DNA of 64,000 bases, from NCBI GenBank assembly GCA_019671135.1, contig JAHRHY010000005.1, positions 868,001 to 932,000 of the forward strand, read 5' to 3'. Shown here piece by piece: positions 44,021 to 55,651 of the stretch. The notes under the pieces were generated by a model. It saw nothing but the letters and a program-made list of their open reading frames with translations. It searched no databases and was not told the DNA's origin. Each line of letters starts with the position of its first letter. Positions within the stretch are counted from its first letter, which is position 1. Made by a program: the position numbers and the translations under genes. Source of the stretch: Linnemannia hyalina. Lineage: Eukaryota > Mortierellomycota > Mortierellomycetes > Mortierellales > Mortierellaceae.

Positions 44021-47000
44021 ACAAGCAATCGGATAAGCCTGCCTCCTCTTTGAAGAGGCGCACATACAAAAAACCAATCGGCAACACGGTGCCCTTTCTT
44101 TTTCTTTTCTTTTTCTTGTAGTCTTTCTCTCTTGTATATTTTTTTTCGCGTCTACTGTATTCTATTGTAAAACATCTCCAAAAACCTTTTTCAAGGTTGT
44201 TCTATAGCTTCTTCAAAAACTCAATTGTATAAAACTGTTATTTTACTCTACTCAAGTTCAATTGTTGTTGTTGTTGTTGATGTGTATGATCTACGGGTGA
44301 AAAGTGCCTAACATGATGACTGGCTGTAAAGAAGATGTTGGATACGTTGTATGGTCCCATGGAACAATTGAGCTCTCTGCCATTCGGAGAATCTTGCAGA
44401 CCTGGGAGAAAACACGCAAGAGCTTGTTCGTGTTCTTTGTGTGTGCCTTTAATTCACTCGTTATCATGTTCCATGACCTTGCTATCCCTTCTTTCCCTTC
44501 TCTCCCCTCGTCCTTACTCCTTCCTTCCTTCCTTCCGTCCTTCTCATCATCCTTATTCGCCCCCTTTGTTCCCATTTGAGAGCACATGTGTCCACTTGGG
44601 CATTTTTCCAAAAAGATACGCGCGCTGTTGTTCGTCAAGCCATTGTGACACCAAAAACTTTTTTTCTGAGCCTCGGGATGGAACTTGGAAGGCAGGGAGG
44701 ACCAATATACAAAAATAAAGGGTTCAAAGACATTTTTATTCATTGGACCTTTGCCGCCTTCCCTTCACTCCCTTCTGTGCTTTGTGCCAAGAGGAAGGGA
44801 GGCAGAGAGAGAGAAAGAGAGGAGAATGGGGGGTAAACCGACAGGCATAATGCACACGGGATAGAGAACAAAAGACAAGGTGTTCCCATCATTGGTTTTG
44901 TTTGGTTTGTTCTACTCCTTTTGTAGCCGCATATTATTTTTCCTTGGAGAGTAGGAAGGAGGTTGGGGTGGTTGAGCCCTGGTGGGATGAACAAAAATAG
45001 GGGGGTTGCAGGTAATTTACAGTGCTGTACACGAGAGTAAGCGAAAGGGAGAGTGCGCGAGAGAAGACGGATAGACAGATAGACAAGTAGATTGATGATG
45101 AGCATGTGTAACGAGTGACAAAGGGTGAAAATAGGCTAGGAGATACGAGATACGAGAGGTTGGGCGAGAAAAGGGAGACAGAGAAGAAGGGGGGGGGTTC
45201 GGGAAGGGAGGTTCAGGGAAGAGGGGATAGACGAGTTGGGTTTGGTTTCCGCCCGAGCGAAACAAGGACGCGAAGTGAGCGAGTGTGTCCAAGGGAGGAG
45301 AGAGAGTGGGGCAAGACTGACGCGCTTCTTGAACCTTTGGAGGATGCGTCCGTTTCGTGTCACTTTCTCTTTCTCATTTTCTCCATGTATCTCTCTCTCT
45401 TTGTCTCTCACTTTGTCTCTCTTTCGTTGTTTCTCCATCTCGTTTTTTCATTTATCGTTTTCCTTTACTTACCTGACGAAGCGAGCGAACCTGGCAAAGG
45501 TCCCAAAGCGTTCTTCCTTTTCATTTCCTCCGTGCGTGATACATGTCAAGGTGTCACTGGCGCCCTTTTTGCCCTTGTTCGTTCATTCCCAGCTTGTGAT
45601 ATGCATACCAGATGTACAGAGAGAGAAGATAGAGGGAAGGTGAGGCCGAGACCGCGACAAGAAATGAACGATTGACGCAGTTCGCCACACGCTCATTCAC
45701 ATCTCGTTCACCACACCACCCCCTGTATGCTTACCGCATGTTCATACATCTCATCCGTCTGCGTGCTGCGTGTATCTATGTATCTCTCCATCATTCTATC
45801 TTCCCATCTCCTGTTGAATAGAGTATCGGACACGCACAAAACGGTACTAGCGCCTTCCACAATTGAAACTTATGAACGAACACATTCTTCTTACTGCTTT
45901 TCATCTCTTTTTTCCTCCTTCCTTCCTTTTCTGCTCTTCGGTTGGGGCTGGGGTTTATTTCATTCAGGGTCAAGGCTCAGTCAGGTTCAGGGCCACAATT
46001 ATTTTGCCTCAACTCCTTCTCGTCCGCTCTCATTTTTTTTTACCTATCCTATCCCTTTCTTTCCCTTTGCCCCTTTCTTTATGTCTCTCTCCTCTCTAAC
46101 CCACCCCCTTGTATACGCATATTGCACATGACATCGGGAGTACGTGCATTCACTGTTCTCTGTTTTCATTTCCGAGACAAAAGTGATGGTAAGTGCGCCA
46201 GCCAAGAAGGAGACAAAAACAACAAAAAGCCATATTACAAGCGACGCGATCGTGATGCGGTGTGATCCGATGCGATGTGGTGTTATATTGTGTTGGGGGT
46301 GTTGTTAGGGTGGTTGGTGCTCTGAAATAGCAATGTGGAAGGAGGAGATGGAGGAGAAGAGTCTTTCCTCCCTTTTACATGTGCTGCAAGATGCCAATTC
46401 ATGACGAAGGGCAGGCAAGCTGCGGTGAGGATTTGTGTGGCGGTGAATAGTAATATCAGTAGGATAGGAGTGGTGCAGATAGCAACTTGCATAGAAATTG
46501 TTCCCGTCCGGGAAGGAACAAAACGCGAAAAATAAAAATAAACAGCATTTCGTCCCAGCCCACATGTACAAACAGGAAGTGGAGTAGCTCCCACCTAGCT
46601 TCTGGGAGTTCATTTCCGGCATGGGAAGAATCATCCCTGAACTCAAAAAGCTTACCCCTCCATGCTTCTATTCTGGGGTCTGGGAAGAAATGAATGAGAG
46701 AAATGAACGGCAGAAAGTGGGCTCCAGAACGCGGGATAAGGGAAGAGGTGCATTGGGACCAAAGGAAGTGTCTGATGGTTATGAAAAAAAGGAATGCATG
46801 CGTTCAATGATGTACCCGCTTCTACCCGCCGGATGTTGGGAGCCATGATGGCTTCCCGCTCCCAGAACTCCCCCTGAACGCGACCTTCAAAAATGAACTT
46901 CCTTGTTTCGACAGACTTATCTTTGTGACTGCCCTATCATCGACGCACGCCCTTTCTTCGACTCCTTGATTCCTCCTTTTCATTCATCATTCACTTTACC

Positions 47001-47043
47001 CTTGCCAGACATCCCAGCAGGCGAAACGGGATCCTCACGAGCG
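44021..47043. other. Intergenic region, 3 kb, between the unknown protein and the kinase
   Basis: No confidently supported gene. The first 250 nt are the AT-rich 3' flank with a (GTT)n run at about 44262-44279. CT-rich blocks occur at 44490-44570, 45355-45470 and 45895-46100. The missing N-terminal exon of the kinase probably lies somewhere in 46600-47020, where I could not find a convincing donor. A minus-strand frame at 46594-46283 contains a hydrophobic stretch but no other support. Confidence 0.5.
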
Positions 47044-49687
47044 ATGCATCTCCTGAATACGGCCAAGCTTCTACATGAGAACCCATACACGGGCGACAGG
47101 ATCACTAAAGCCTGCATCGTCCACCTGGAACCCTCATTACTACGTGATACCCTGAAGTCGCAACAACAGCAGCAGGCTTACGACAACAACACCAACGAGG
47201 AGGATGTTTTCTCGGCGCTCGGTTTGACGCATGATAGCAGCGACGGGCCTGTAAATGGAATTGCTGAGACAAGACAGAGAGGTTCTGAGCTGGTCGCTAT
47301 CAAGTCCTTGTCGAGCTCTACATCCTACGCCGACGGATTCGATAGCTCATCTGACGATGAAGAAGCAGACGATGAGGACGAAGGTGATTGTAGCGATATA
47401 GCACTGCGGCAAAGGCCATTAGCGCATGGATGGACTACGATTGGCCAAACTGATGTCCCACAGAAGGTCAAGTTTGGACTCAAAGCCAAGCGTGAGATTG
47501 CAGCCCTTCGCGCCGCTCAAGGGCATCCCAATGTAATTATCTTTCCCATTTGCCTTCGTAAGGATTATACCATGCTATGATAGTGGGGTTCTAACGACTG
47601 TTGTATTGATGTATGATAGGTGGTGCCGTTCTTGGGATTCACGGGACATAAAAAGCCCAACGTGTTCCACAAAGCCCGCAGACAGGAACAAGACTCATCA
47701 CCAGCGAATCTGGGCATTTCACCTGAACCCCTTGGAGGATCTCTCTTTGGATCGGCCTTACCTCTTGGCAGTAGTCTCTTTCAGTCTGACGCAGGAGGCA
47801 TCCCAACATCAACACTTACACTGCTACAACCATCGTCAACTTCCATTCTCGAGGACGGCCCTCAGAACCTGTTTGCACCCTTCCGTCAGAGTTCTGGATG
47901 GGATAGCGACGGCTATGACTCTGACACCAGTGAGAACGTACACGAGATTGATCCCAACAGCTCTACTGAGGCCAAGCTTCACCACTTTCACAGGATATTC
48001 TCGCGTCAACCGGGGCCTGGTGGGATCATCTTGCCGCTGGTTCACAATTCGTTGCAGGATCTTATCCAGATTGGTTGGACAAAGACGAGACCTTTTATGG
48101 TGGAGACATGTATGCGACAGATCCTGGAGGGACTGGCTTGGATCCATGATGAGGCTGGGCTGATTCATAGAGACATCTCGGCAGGCAACATCCTGGTCAC
48201 GATTGGGCCTGGAGGATACAGGGATGAGCAGATGGGTGTAGTGCAGGACAGGAAGGACGGAAAGGGGTGCGGCGTTGTCCAGTGTCTGATTTCTGACTTT
48301 GGCTGTGCCACCTTTCATTCAGCCTCTGAGACGACTGCTGAGACCGTCCCACATGAGGAGGAAGCGGCGGTAGATGAGGATGATCAACACAACCACTACC
48401 GACCACAGCAGAGACAGCAGCAGGGACTCACCTTTGAAGTCGGCACAAGGTATGCAAATCAACTCGCTAAATTATATTTCGGCACGCTTCGGTCGATTCA
48501 CTCTCATTATTAACACTGACGTTGCCTTGTTCTTCTAATAGGGCATACCGAGCACCTGAACTGCTGTTTTCTTCGGGAAAGTACACCAATGCGATTGACA
48601 TTTGGTCCGCAGGAGTGCTCTTTGCCGAGATGTACTTAGGAAAACATCTCTTTGAGGCAGAGTCGGATATCGGCCAAGTCTGCGCCATTGTCAAGGTGCT
48701 TGGTACACCCACGGAGGATAACTGGCCTGTAAGTGACACTTCATCCTTCGTATTTTGTTGTCCATTCATCTGTTCATCAAAGGATCGGAAAGAAGAAATG
48801 ATGTTGATGCGTTGCAAAAACTTGATGTACGAATGTAGGAGTACAAGACAATGCCGGACTATGGCAAGTTGATATTCCAGGCATTGGAGGTCAACGACTT
48901 GTCATCAATTCTCCTTGGCTCGTCTCCACCGTCTCTGGACGAGAAGGAGAATGATACCTCCGATTCGCTGGCCACACACGACGATGACAACGACAGAGAG
49001 GAGGAGACTGCGCCGCCAACTTTAATTTCCGAAGCATCGTTCCGACTGATTGAGCACATGGTCACCTTTTCTGGAGCAACACGACCCTCAGCACGTCAGG
49101 CCCTTTCTGAGCTCCCGTCTTTATTCGGTCTCTCCGTGGACGAGAATGGCGAGCCTAGAGATGGTGAGCTTCTGAAGGAGTGTATTCTGGATGTTCAGCA
49201 TGTTTTGGATGAGCTGCAGCGGTTCAAGGCACGGGAAGCGGATGAGTCTGATGATGGAGAAGGAGGAGGTGGTATGTTTATGTTCAGCCTTGGAGGAGGG
49301 GGCCATGGCGCTGATGGAGCTCATTGGCAAAACGCCGAATTTGAAGAGGGGAGCGACGACGACAATGACGGTCAAAGGTCAATTCGGTCAGACGACTTTT
49401 CGAGATATGATTTTCAATCAGCAACAACGGCAGCAATTGGACATGACGATAAGCAGGAACAGGGACAGGGTCGACAGTTTGGACGGGAGTTTGATGGGTA
49501 TGATGGGTATGATGGACGTGGACACGAGTTTGTGTCGTCTATGTCTGTGTCTGAGCACGGCGAAGGCGAAGTAGGAGCTGGAGGGATAGAAGGGGAGAAA
49601 GACGGTGGACCGGTAAGGGCTGTCAAGCGGCATAGGGGTGTCAGTGGAGGTGACAGCAGCTTCGACAGCCAACAGGGATCCGGTTAA
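47044..49687 (+). CDS. CDK-like Ser/Thr protein kinase with large acidic insertions (Cak1/Csk1/CDK20-type by eye)
   Basis: Model from the first in-frame ATG: exons 47044-47532, 47620-48449, 48542-48728 and 48839-49687, 784 aa. Kinase landmarks: VAIK (Lys87), REIAALRAAQGHPN (alpha-C Glu151), LIHRDISAGNIL (Asp348, Asn353), LISDFGCA (Asp389), RAYRAPELLF spanning an intron (APE about 444-446) and IDIWSAGVLFAEMYLG. The HRD..DFG..APE order and the GTRAYRAPELL segment fit CDK-related kinases. An acidic Ser/Asp/Glu insert lies between about residues 88 and 130, a second insert of about 110 residues follows VVPFLGF, and the C-terminal 230 residues are acidic and Gly-rich. The frame continues upstream of the ATG with GETGSSRA, which resembles a glycine loop. 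A further 5' exon therefore probably exists and the start given here is a lower bound. Confidence 0.78.
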
Positions 49688-51259
49688 TGTCCATCTTTGG
49701 GCTTGCTGAGAAGTAAGTAGAAGCCTATTCGCTGAGATGAATACAAACACGCACCGTTATTGGTTCAAACACAGGTTCTGTGTGAACTCCCAGTGAGACG
49801 ACAGTTGGGCGATGAGATAAAAAGTATGCATGCCACGGAGGAGAAAGCAAGAGGTAGTGCGGAGAAGGAAGGCCATTGCATCTTTCGCGGCTGTTTTTTG
49901 TTATTTGCGTTCGGCCGTTTGGCCTGGTTAGGCTTATCTTGGAAGGAGGAGGAGGGCATGGTTGGACACAAGATGACCTTAATGGAAGGAATAACCTTGG
50001 AGCATTGCACTACACACATTGTCGACAATCAAATAAGGCAAGTAGGACAAAGTAAGAAGAGTAAATGGGCAGATGGGAAGAAAGGAAAGGAAAGAAAGAG
50101 TGTCTAAGGGGTCCAGGCACGACTAGACACATGAAAAGGAAGGCCCTTCTAGTCCGGAAGAACACGCTCGGATCTTTGCTTACAAGGCTGAGAGTATCTC
50201 ATCACGCGTCCTTGGACGAAGTGAACGTTGTTTTAGGCTTTGAGGAAAGGATGGGCTTCGACTGTAGTAGGCAGCTGTTTGAGTGTTGTTTTTTGCTCTC
50301 TCTTTTCATATCAAGATATAACGACTCGCCGGACATTAAGTTGCAGGCCGCCTTTTCTGCGCTCATGAAGCAGAACGATTAGGGAGGACGGATATGCTTT
50401 TGTGCGATGGTTGCACGCGGAGTGCCCTTTGACAAAGTGAACGGAGGGATGAGAGGACGATAGAGGGCAGTTCGGACAGGAAGCAAGAGAGAGAGAGAGA
50501 GAAAAGGAGAGAGAGAGAGGAAGAGGAAAGAGATGGTTGGTTGTTATCGTTTGTGTTTGTCTGAAAGAAGGAGAGAGTTGGGTCGAGTGGACAGGAAGGA
50601 GCCCATTTTCGACCGATTGCATATTTTGATATCCTTCTTTTATTCATCCAACTGGACAACAACGGAATGAACTCGGACCTGGACCTTTTTCAGTTTTTTC
50701 CTGCAGTTACGTCGACCCCCTAGGCCTGAGAGTTGTTACACAACCTCATGGACCTAACTCGTTGTTAAGCTTGCCTGGTTTGTTTATTTGCGTTCGCTTT
50801 ATTTGCGTTGTTGTTGTTCATGCGAGGGCAGATAGGATCTCAGCTTTTTTTTTCTTTCCCGCATCCACGTAGTGTCCATGGACACTCTCGCTCGACTCAA
50901 TCAGCCGCTCGCTCACTCTTCGGCCTTCGATGGACATTTTTGAGCTGTTGACAGTTGTGGAAAGAGAGAGAAAGTGAGGTCGAAGGGTCGGTGAGTTGGG
51001 GAGATGGGACAGTAGGGGAGGACGGGCAGAAGAGATAAAAAAGCAGCGACTTCCTCACCTCTTTTTATATTTTCTTTTCCTTTCTTTTCTATTTGACTTT
51101 GACTTTGTGCCTCTTTTGCAAATCCGAACCCAACCACCACCTTCTTCTCCTCATCATCATCATTTCTCTTTCACCTGCACCCAGCCTTTCCACTTTTTCA
51201 CTTTTCCATCTTTCCACCCTCGACCCACCACCCCGCTCCTAAGCAGCAACTAACACACA
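49688..51259. other. Intergenic region between the kinase and permease genes
   Basis: No supported gene. It includes a purine-rich stretch with GA runs (about 50487-50530). The CT-rich leader of the permease gene is at about 51050-51250. A 115-codon frame at 49760-50107 has no family features and spans what should be the kinase 3' UTR. Confidence 0.55.
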
Positions 51260-53378
51260 ATGTCAAAGTACGAGGAAGGTCACCACCTCGACAGCGAAAA
51301 GTACGAGACCGGTCATGGCCAGCAGATGCGAGACTTTACAGTCGACTCGCCCCATATGGCGGCAGAACAGGAAGGTCTGAAGCGCGACCTGCGCCTCCGC
51401 CACATGATCATGATTGCCATCTCGGGCACTATTGGCACAGGTCTCTTCCTTACTTCTGGAAATACCATCGCTACCGCCGGACCAGGTGGTGCCTGTAAGC
51501 TCATTTTCTTTTTGTTTGTTCTTAGATGTTGATGGGGAAAACGCGCCTCAACTTGTCGGAGAACGTAACCTATTGGTGGCCAATGAAATGCTAACAAAAG
51601 TTGTTACTCTGTGTCTCACCCAAATATATAGTGCTGGCGTACGCGATGATCGGGTTGTGGCTGGTCTTTGTCTGCCAGGCCATTGGCGAGGTTTCTACCC
51701 TCCTCCCCCTGCCCGGTGCATTCAACGCCTGGGGCGCTCGCGTCTTTGACGAGGCCTTCTCTTTCCAAATGACGTAAGTTTAACTACCTACTACTGTGGA
51801 CACAGTCGTTCGATCACTCTATTCTACGCGCATCTCGCGTTAAAACCATCGCCAACATGTCCCCTCAAAACGCTAACACTTATTTCCTTAATCCTTTCGT
51901 CCCTTTTTTCTTCTTTGTATTCATGTTTTAAAATACGCGCTAAAACAGTTGGATGTACGCTATCAACTGGTTACTCACAATCCCTGCCGAGCTCTCCGCA
52001 TCCGCAATCATTGTCCAGTACTGGCTCCCCGCAGACTCGTCTTTCCCACCATGGGTCGTACCATTGATCATCATCATTGTCATGGTCATTATTAACCTGG
52101 TCGGTGTCCGCGCCTACGGAGAGCTCGAGTACTGGTTCTCGATCCTCAAAGTCCTCACTATCATCATCTTCATCATCTGCGCCATCCTCGTCGATGCTGG
52201 ACTTGTCGGTCAAAAAGTCAAGTATGGAATGGACGCCTGGCATATCGATGGTGCACCCTTCAAGGGCGGCTTTATGGGATTCGTCAAGACTTTGGTATCC
52301 GTCGGCTATGCTTATGGTGGGTCGGAAATGACGGGTGTCACGGCGGCCGAGTCGCGCAACCCTCACAAGCATGTCCCCCGTGCCGTCAACACCGTCCTCC
52401 TGAGAATCGCATTCTTCTACATCATCTCCATCTTCCTGCTGGGCTCGATTATCCGCAACGATGACCCTAAACTGGACAATGCCGAGGGCACAGCCGCCGC
52501 AGCACCATTCACGATCGTCTTCCTGATGGCCGGCATGACCGCCGCCGCAAACTACATGAACGCCGTCGTCTTCACCTCCGTCTTCTCAGCCATCAACTCG
52601 GACTTCTACGTCTCCACCCGCATGCTCCTCTCTCTCGCCAGAAACGGTTGGGCACATAAACAAATCGGTTATACAAACTCCCGTGGCGTCCCTGTGGTCG
52701 CCCTAGCAATCGTCACCCTCTGCTCCTGCCTCTCGCTCATCACCATCTTTGTCGGCTCAGGCGTCGTCTTTGCCTGGTTCGTCTCCATCATCGGCTCAAT
52801 CATCTTCCAATCCTGGATCCTCATCCTCTTCCTCCACTTCCGCTTCCGAGCCTGCTGGAAGGCCCAAGGCCGCGACCCCAGTGACCTACCCTACCGGTCT
52901 TGGGGGTACCCATACGGAAACATCCTCGCAACCGTTATCGGCGTCTGCTGTATCGTCGCAACCTGCTACCTCTCCGTCATCAACCCTCCCAAGAACCCCG
53001 GCCCAGGTGCATCAGTGCAAGATACCAGCGACTATCGCAAGGCACGCGATAGCTATGCACAGAACTTGTTGGGTGCTTGGTTCCCTTGGGTCTGCTCCGC
53101 CTTGTTGTATTTCGGTTACAAGATTGTGCGAAAGACAAAGATTGTCAAGGCTGAAGAGGCTGATTTGGACACCGGACGGTTTATCCCGACCGAGAGCGAT
53201 AAGGAGGACCTCAACAAGAAGGGTCCCCTTTGGAAGGTAATTTAACCGACGTTGCATTCATCAATGATTGTTCTATCGAGAATATGTGTCATGCTTCAAC
53301 AGCTTTTAACGTATGATTTTTCTCGTCTCCTTTTCTTTTACTCTTCACGAATAGCGTATTCTCTCATTCCTCATCTAA
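51260..53378 (+). CDS. Amino-acid permease of the fungal YAT/APC family
   Basis: Model: exons 51260-51494, 51632-51773, 51949-53236 and 53355-53378, 562 aa. A hydrophilic N-terminus is followed by LRLRHMIMIAISGTIGTGLF (the APC helix-1 GTIGTG substrate loop) and LPLPGAFNAWGARVFDEAF. The remaining helices include VSVGYAYGGSEMTGVTAAES and RMLLSLARNGWAHKQIG, both typical of yeast Gap1/Dip5-type proton-coupled permeases. LPYRSWGYPYGNILA precedes the last helices. It should sit in the plasma membrane; the substrate cannot be read from sequence. The last intron is uncertain: splicing at 53237 yields a C-terminus WKRILSFLI, whereas reading through gives WKVI and a stop at 53245. The spliced form looks more like family C-termini. 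Confidence 0.92.
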
Positions 53379-53814
53379 AGATTATTTATCGCAGCTAATA
53401 TATTCAACGTCTGTCCGTAGTGTCTGGCAAACGTGTAACAGCAATCATCACCAATGTTCAACCATTTGCAATTGAAGCCATGAAACCATGATCTTCGTTG
53501 AATAGAAGTGTAATCTGACATCATCCCCATTTCAGCAAAAGTTGTTTTATGGGCAAAGTCTTGTAAGGTGTAGATAACAAAGATATTTAAAGGGTGCACA
53601 ATGGAGGCCATTGCGATTGTTGTTTTTTTGACGTATATTTTCAGAGAGATCCTCCCGCGTGAGGCAAAAGGGGGGGGGGTTTGGAAAGAGTCATGAAGGA
53701 TAGGTGAGGTCAAATCCTGAGAGAGTCATGGTAGTGTACAGAGGTTAAGAAGGAAGAAGGGAGAAAGGGGAGAAGAGTCGATCCTGACTAAAAGGTCGCA
53801 GAAGACGACAGAAT
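53379..53814. other. Convergent 3' intergenic region
   Basis: Shared 3' flank of the permease (plus) and Pep4 (minus) genes. It contains a run of ten G at 53670-53679. No gene seen. Confidence 0.6.
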
Positions 53815-55651
53815 TTACTTGGCGGGGGCAAAGCCGACGCGGTTCTTGCCGAGATCGTAGACAGAGTAGTACTTGCGCAAGAAGACATCGCCGACAATCC
53901 AGAGGTCGCTGAGAGACTCGGGGAAGTCCATGCCCATGAATCCAGAGATGCAGGAGCCGCCAGCGTTGAGGACATAGTCAGATCCCGCCAACTTGTACTC
54001 CTTCTTGCCAAAGAAGAACGAGAACTCGGGCAATGAGGGGACCTTGTCACACTCGATGGTGTACTGTCCAGCATAGTTCTTCTTGGCGCCAATCTGGTTG
54101 TTAATCATCTCGGCAAGAGCAGTCTCCAAGACAATCAACGACGAGCCAGTGTCGATGACGGCGCCTCCCTCGAGGTCGACCTCCTCGTCACCCAACTTGA
54201 TCTTGTTGAGGTCAATCTCCCAGTAGCCCTTGCGACGGACGCTGTACCAGTCAAGGTCACCCTCAAAGTGGTTCGAGTCGACACCTCCGAGGGTCATCTG
54301 GCCACCGGTGGCACCGTCAGCATAAGCCAAGTAGAAACCAAAGACGGCCTCATCGATCAAGCCCTGGTTGACAAGGTTGTAGAAGGGGGGGACAACACCC
54401 AAGACGGAGATGGTGTCATAGCCAAGACCAAAGATACCGTCAAACTTGCCAAAGGCAAAGGCAAGACCGGGCTCCTTGACAGACTCGCCAAAGTCCTGAT
54501 GCTTGACGACGATGCCACCAACCTCGAGGTTGTCGTTGCTGATGATACCCTCGAGCGATCCAGAGCCGTACTGGATGCCAAACTCGGTGCCGTTAGACTT
54601 GAAGGTCGAGGACTTATTGGAATCGAAACGGCGGTGGAGGAAGCAGGCAATGGAGCTGCAGTGGGTCGAGGGGACCCAGAGGTTGGACGAACCGGTGTCG
54701 AAGACGACGGAGAAGGTCTGAGGAGGCGATCCAATGGAGATGTCACCATAGTACTATGTTGTCGATAAAAATGGGTTAGTATATTTTTATTGGAATGACC
54801 CTGCTCTGTCGTCAGTTCTCCTATTTCATTATCCCACACGCAAGCACTGTCCCAACCACCTGACACAAAATAACGAGCACGTTCTCCCATGAACAAATTA
54901 TTGGTCTGTTCCCCCATCTCCTTGAAAAGGAATAGGAGCCAGCTTCACAAAAAGGGCTTGGCAAAGGAGAACGGGCGTGTAAGGTATGTGTTCTGTCCAG
55001 TCCCGCGTCTCTGAGTTCCCAGGCCAATGACGACAACATAACAACACCACCATTCAACATGTACTGCGCACAATGCTCCAATGGGGGGTCATCATTATTA
55101 CTGTCTATTCGTTTGTTGTTGCGCGTTTCGTTTCCACTCCCATAAAACGACTGTTGATAACTGATAATAAGGAGGTGGTTGCTACCACTGATAACACTAC
55201 AACCGTTCCTGATATGATATTCGTGAATAACATTCCCTGACACTTGAATAAGACATACCTGGGCGTTCATGTAGTTCGAAAGAGGAACTCCATACGAGGG
55301 CTTGCCCTCGGCATCGAGACCAAAGATCTGGCTGGCCTGGTCAGCCTTCATCTTGCGAGCAGGGGAGCCAAAGTACTTCTGGGCCATGTACGAGCCAGTC
55401 TCGGCGTAGGCATCGAGTCTCTCGGCGGGGGTCAAGTCAGCCTTCTTGAGGTTGATGCTAGTATTGGCATTGGGCAATGTAAACTCATTTAGTCGCGCTT
55501 TTTCTTGCCAATTATTATTTTCATTCTATGCTGCGTGTGCATGAGAACATAAGAGTGACGCCAAGGGACGCGGGTGGGAGTAGTACCGAGTCATGGCGGC
55601 CTGGGAGGCGACAGCCAAGGACAAGAGTGCGACGACGAAGGAGGTCTTCAT
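53815..55651 (-). CDS. PEP4: Vacuolar aspartyl protease (saccharopepsin, Pep4-like)
   Basis: Model: exons 55651-55587, 55457-55259 and 54753-53815, 400 aa, close to yeast Pep4 (405). The signal peptide is MKTSFVVALLSLAVASQAA. A propeptide of about 70 residues follows (INLKKADLTPAERLDAY...). Mature catalytic motifs are VVFDTGSSNLW (Asp107) and AVIDTGSS (Asp289). Other family features are YYGDISIGSPPQTFS, the flap-region QYGSGSLEG, and the C-terminal SDLWIVGDVFLRKYYSVYD...VGFAPAK. It is made as a zymogen, sorted to the vacuole, self-activates at low pH and activates other vacuolar hydrolases. Each exon junction is in frame and matches the family, so the model is firm. No GPI signal, arguing against a yapsin. 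Confidence 0.96.

Noticed and set aside
46283..46594. Minus-strand frame with a hydrophobic stretch (ILLILLFTATQILTAACLPF)
   Set aside because: One membrane-like stretch is easily produced by chance in T/C-rich spacer; no leader, no codon bias, no family.
49760..50107. 115-codon frame downstream of the kinase
   Set aside because: It overlaps the expected kinase 3' UTR; composition and codon use are spacer-like and no motif is recognised.
54268..54917. Overlapping frames on both strands within the protease gene (166 and 186 codons)
   Set aside because: Shadows of PEP4 exon 3; the PEP4 frame contains both catalytic DTG motifs and joins correctly to the upstream exons.
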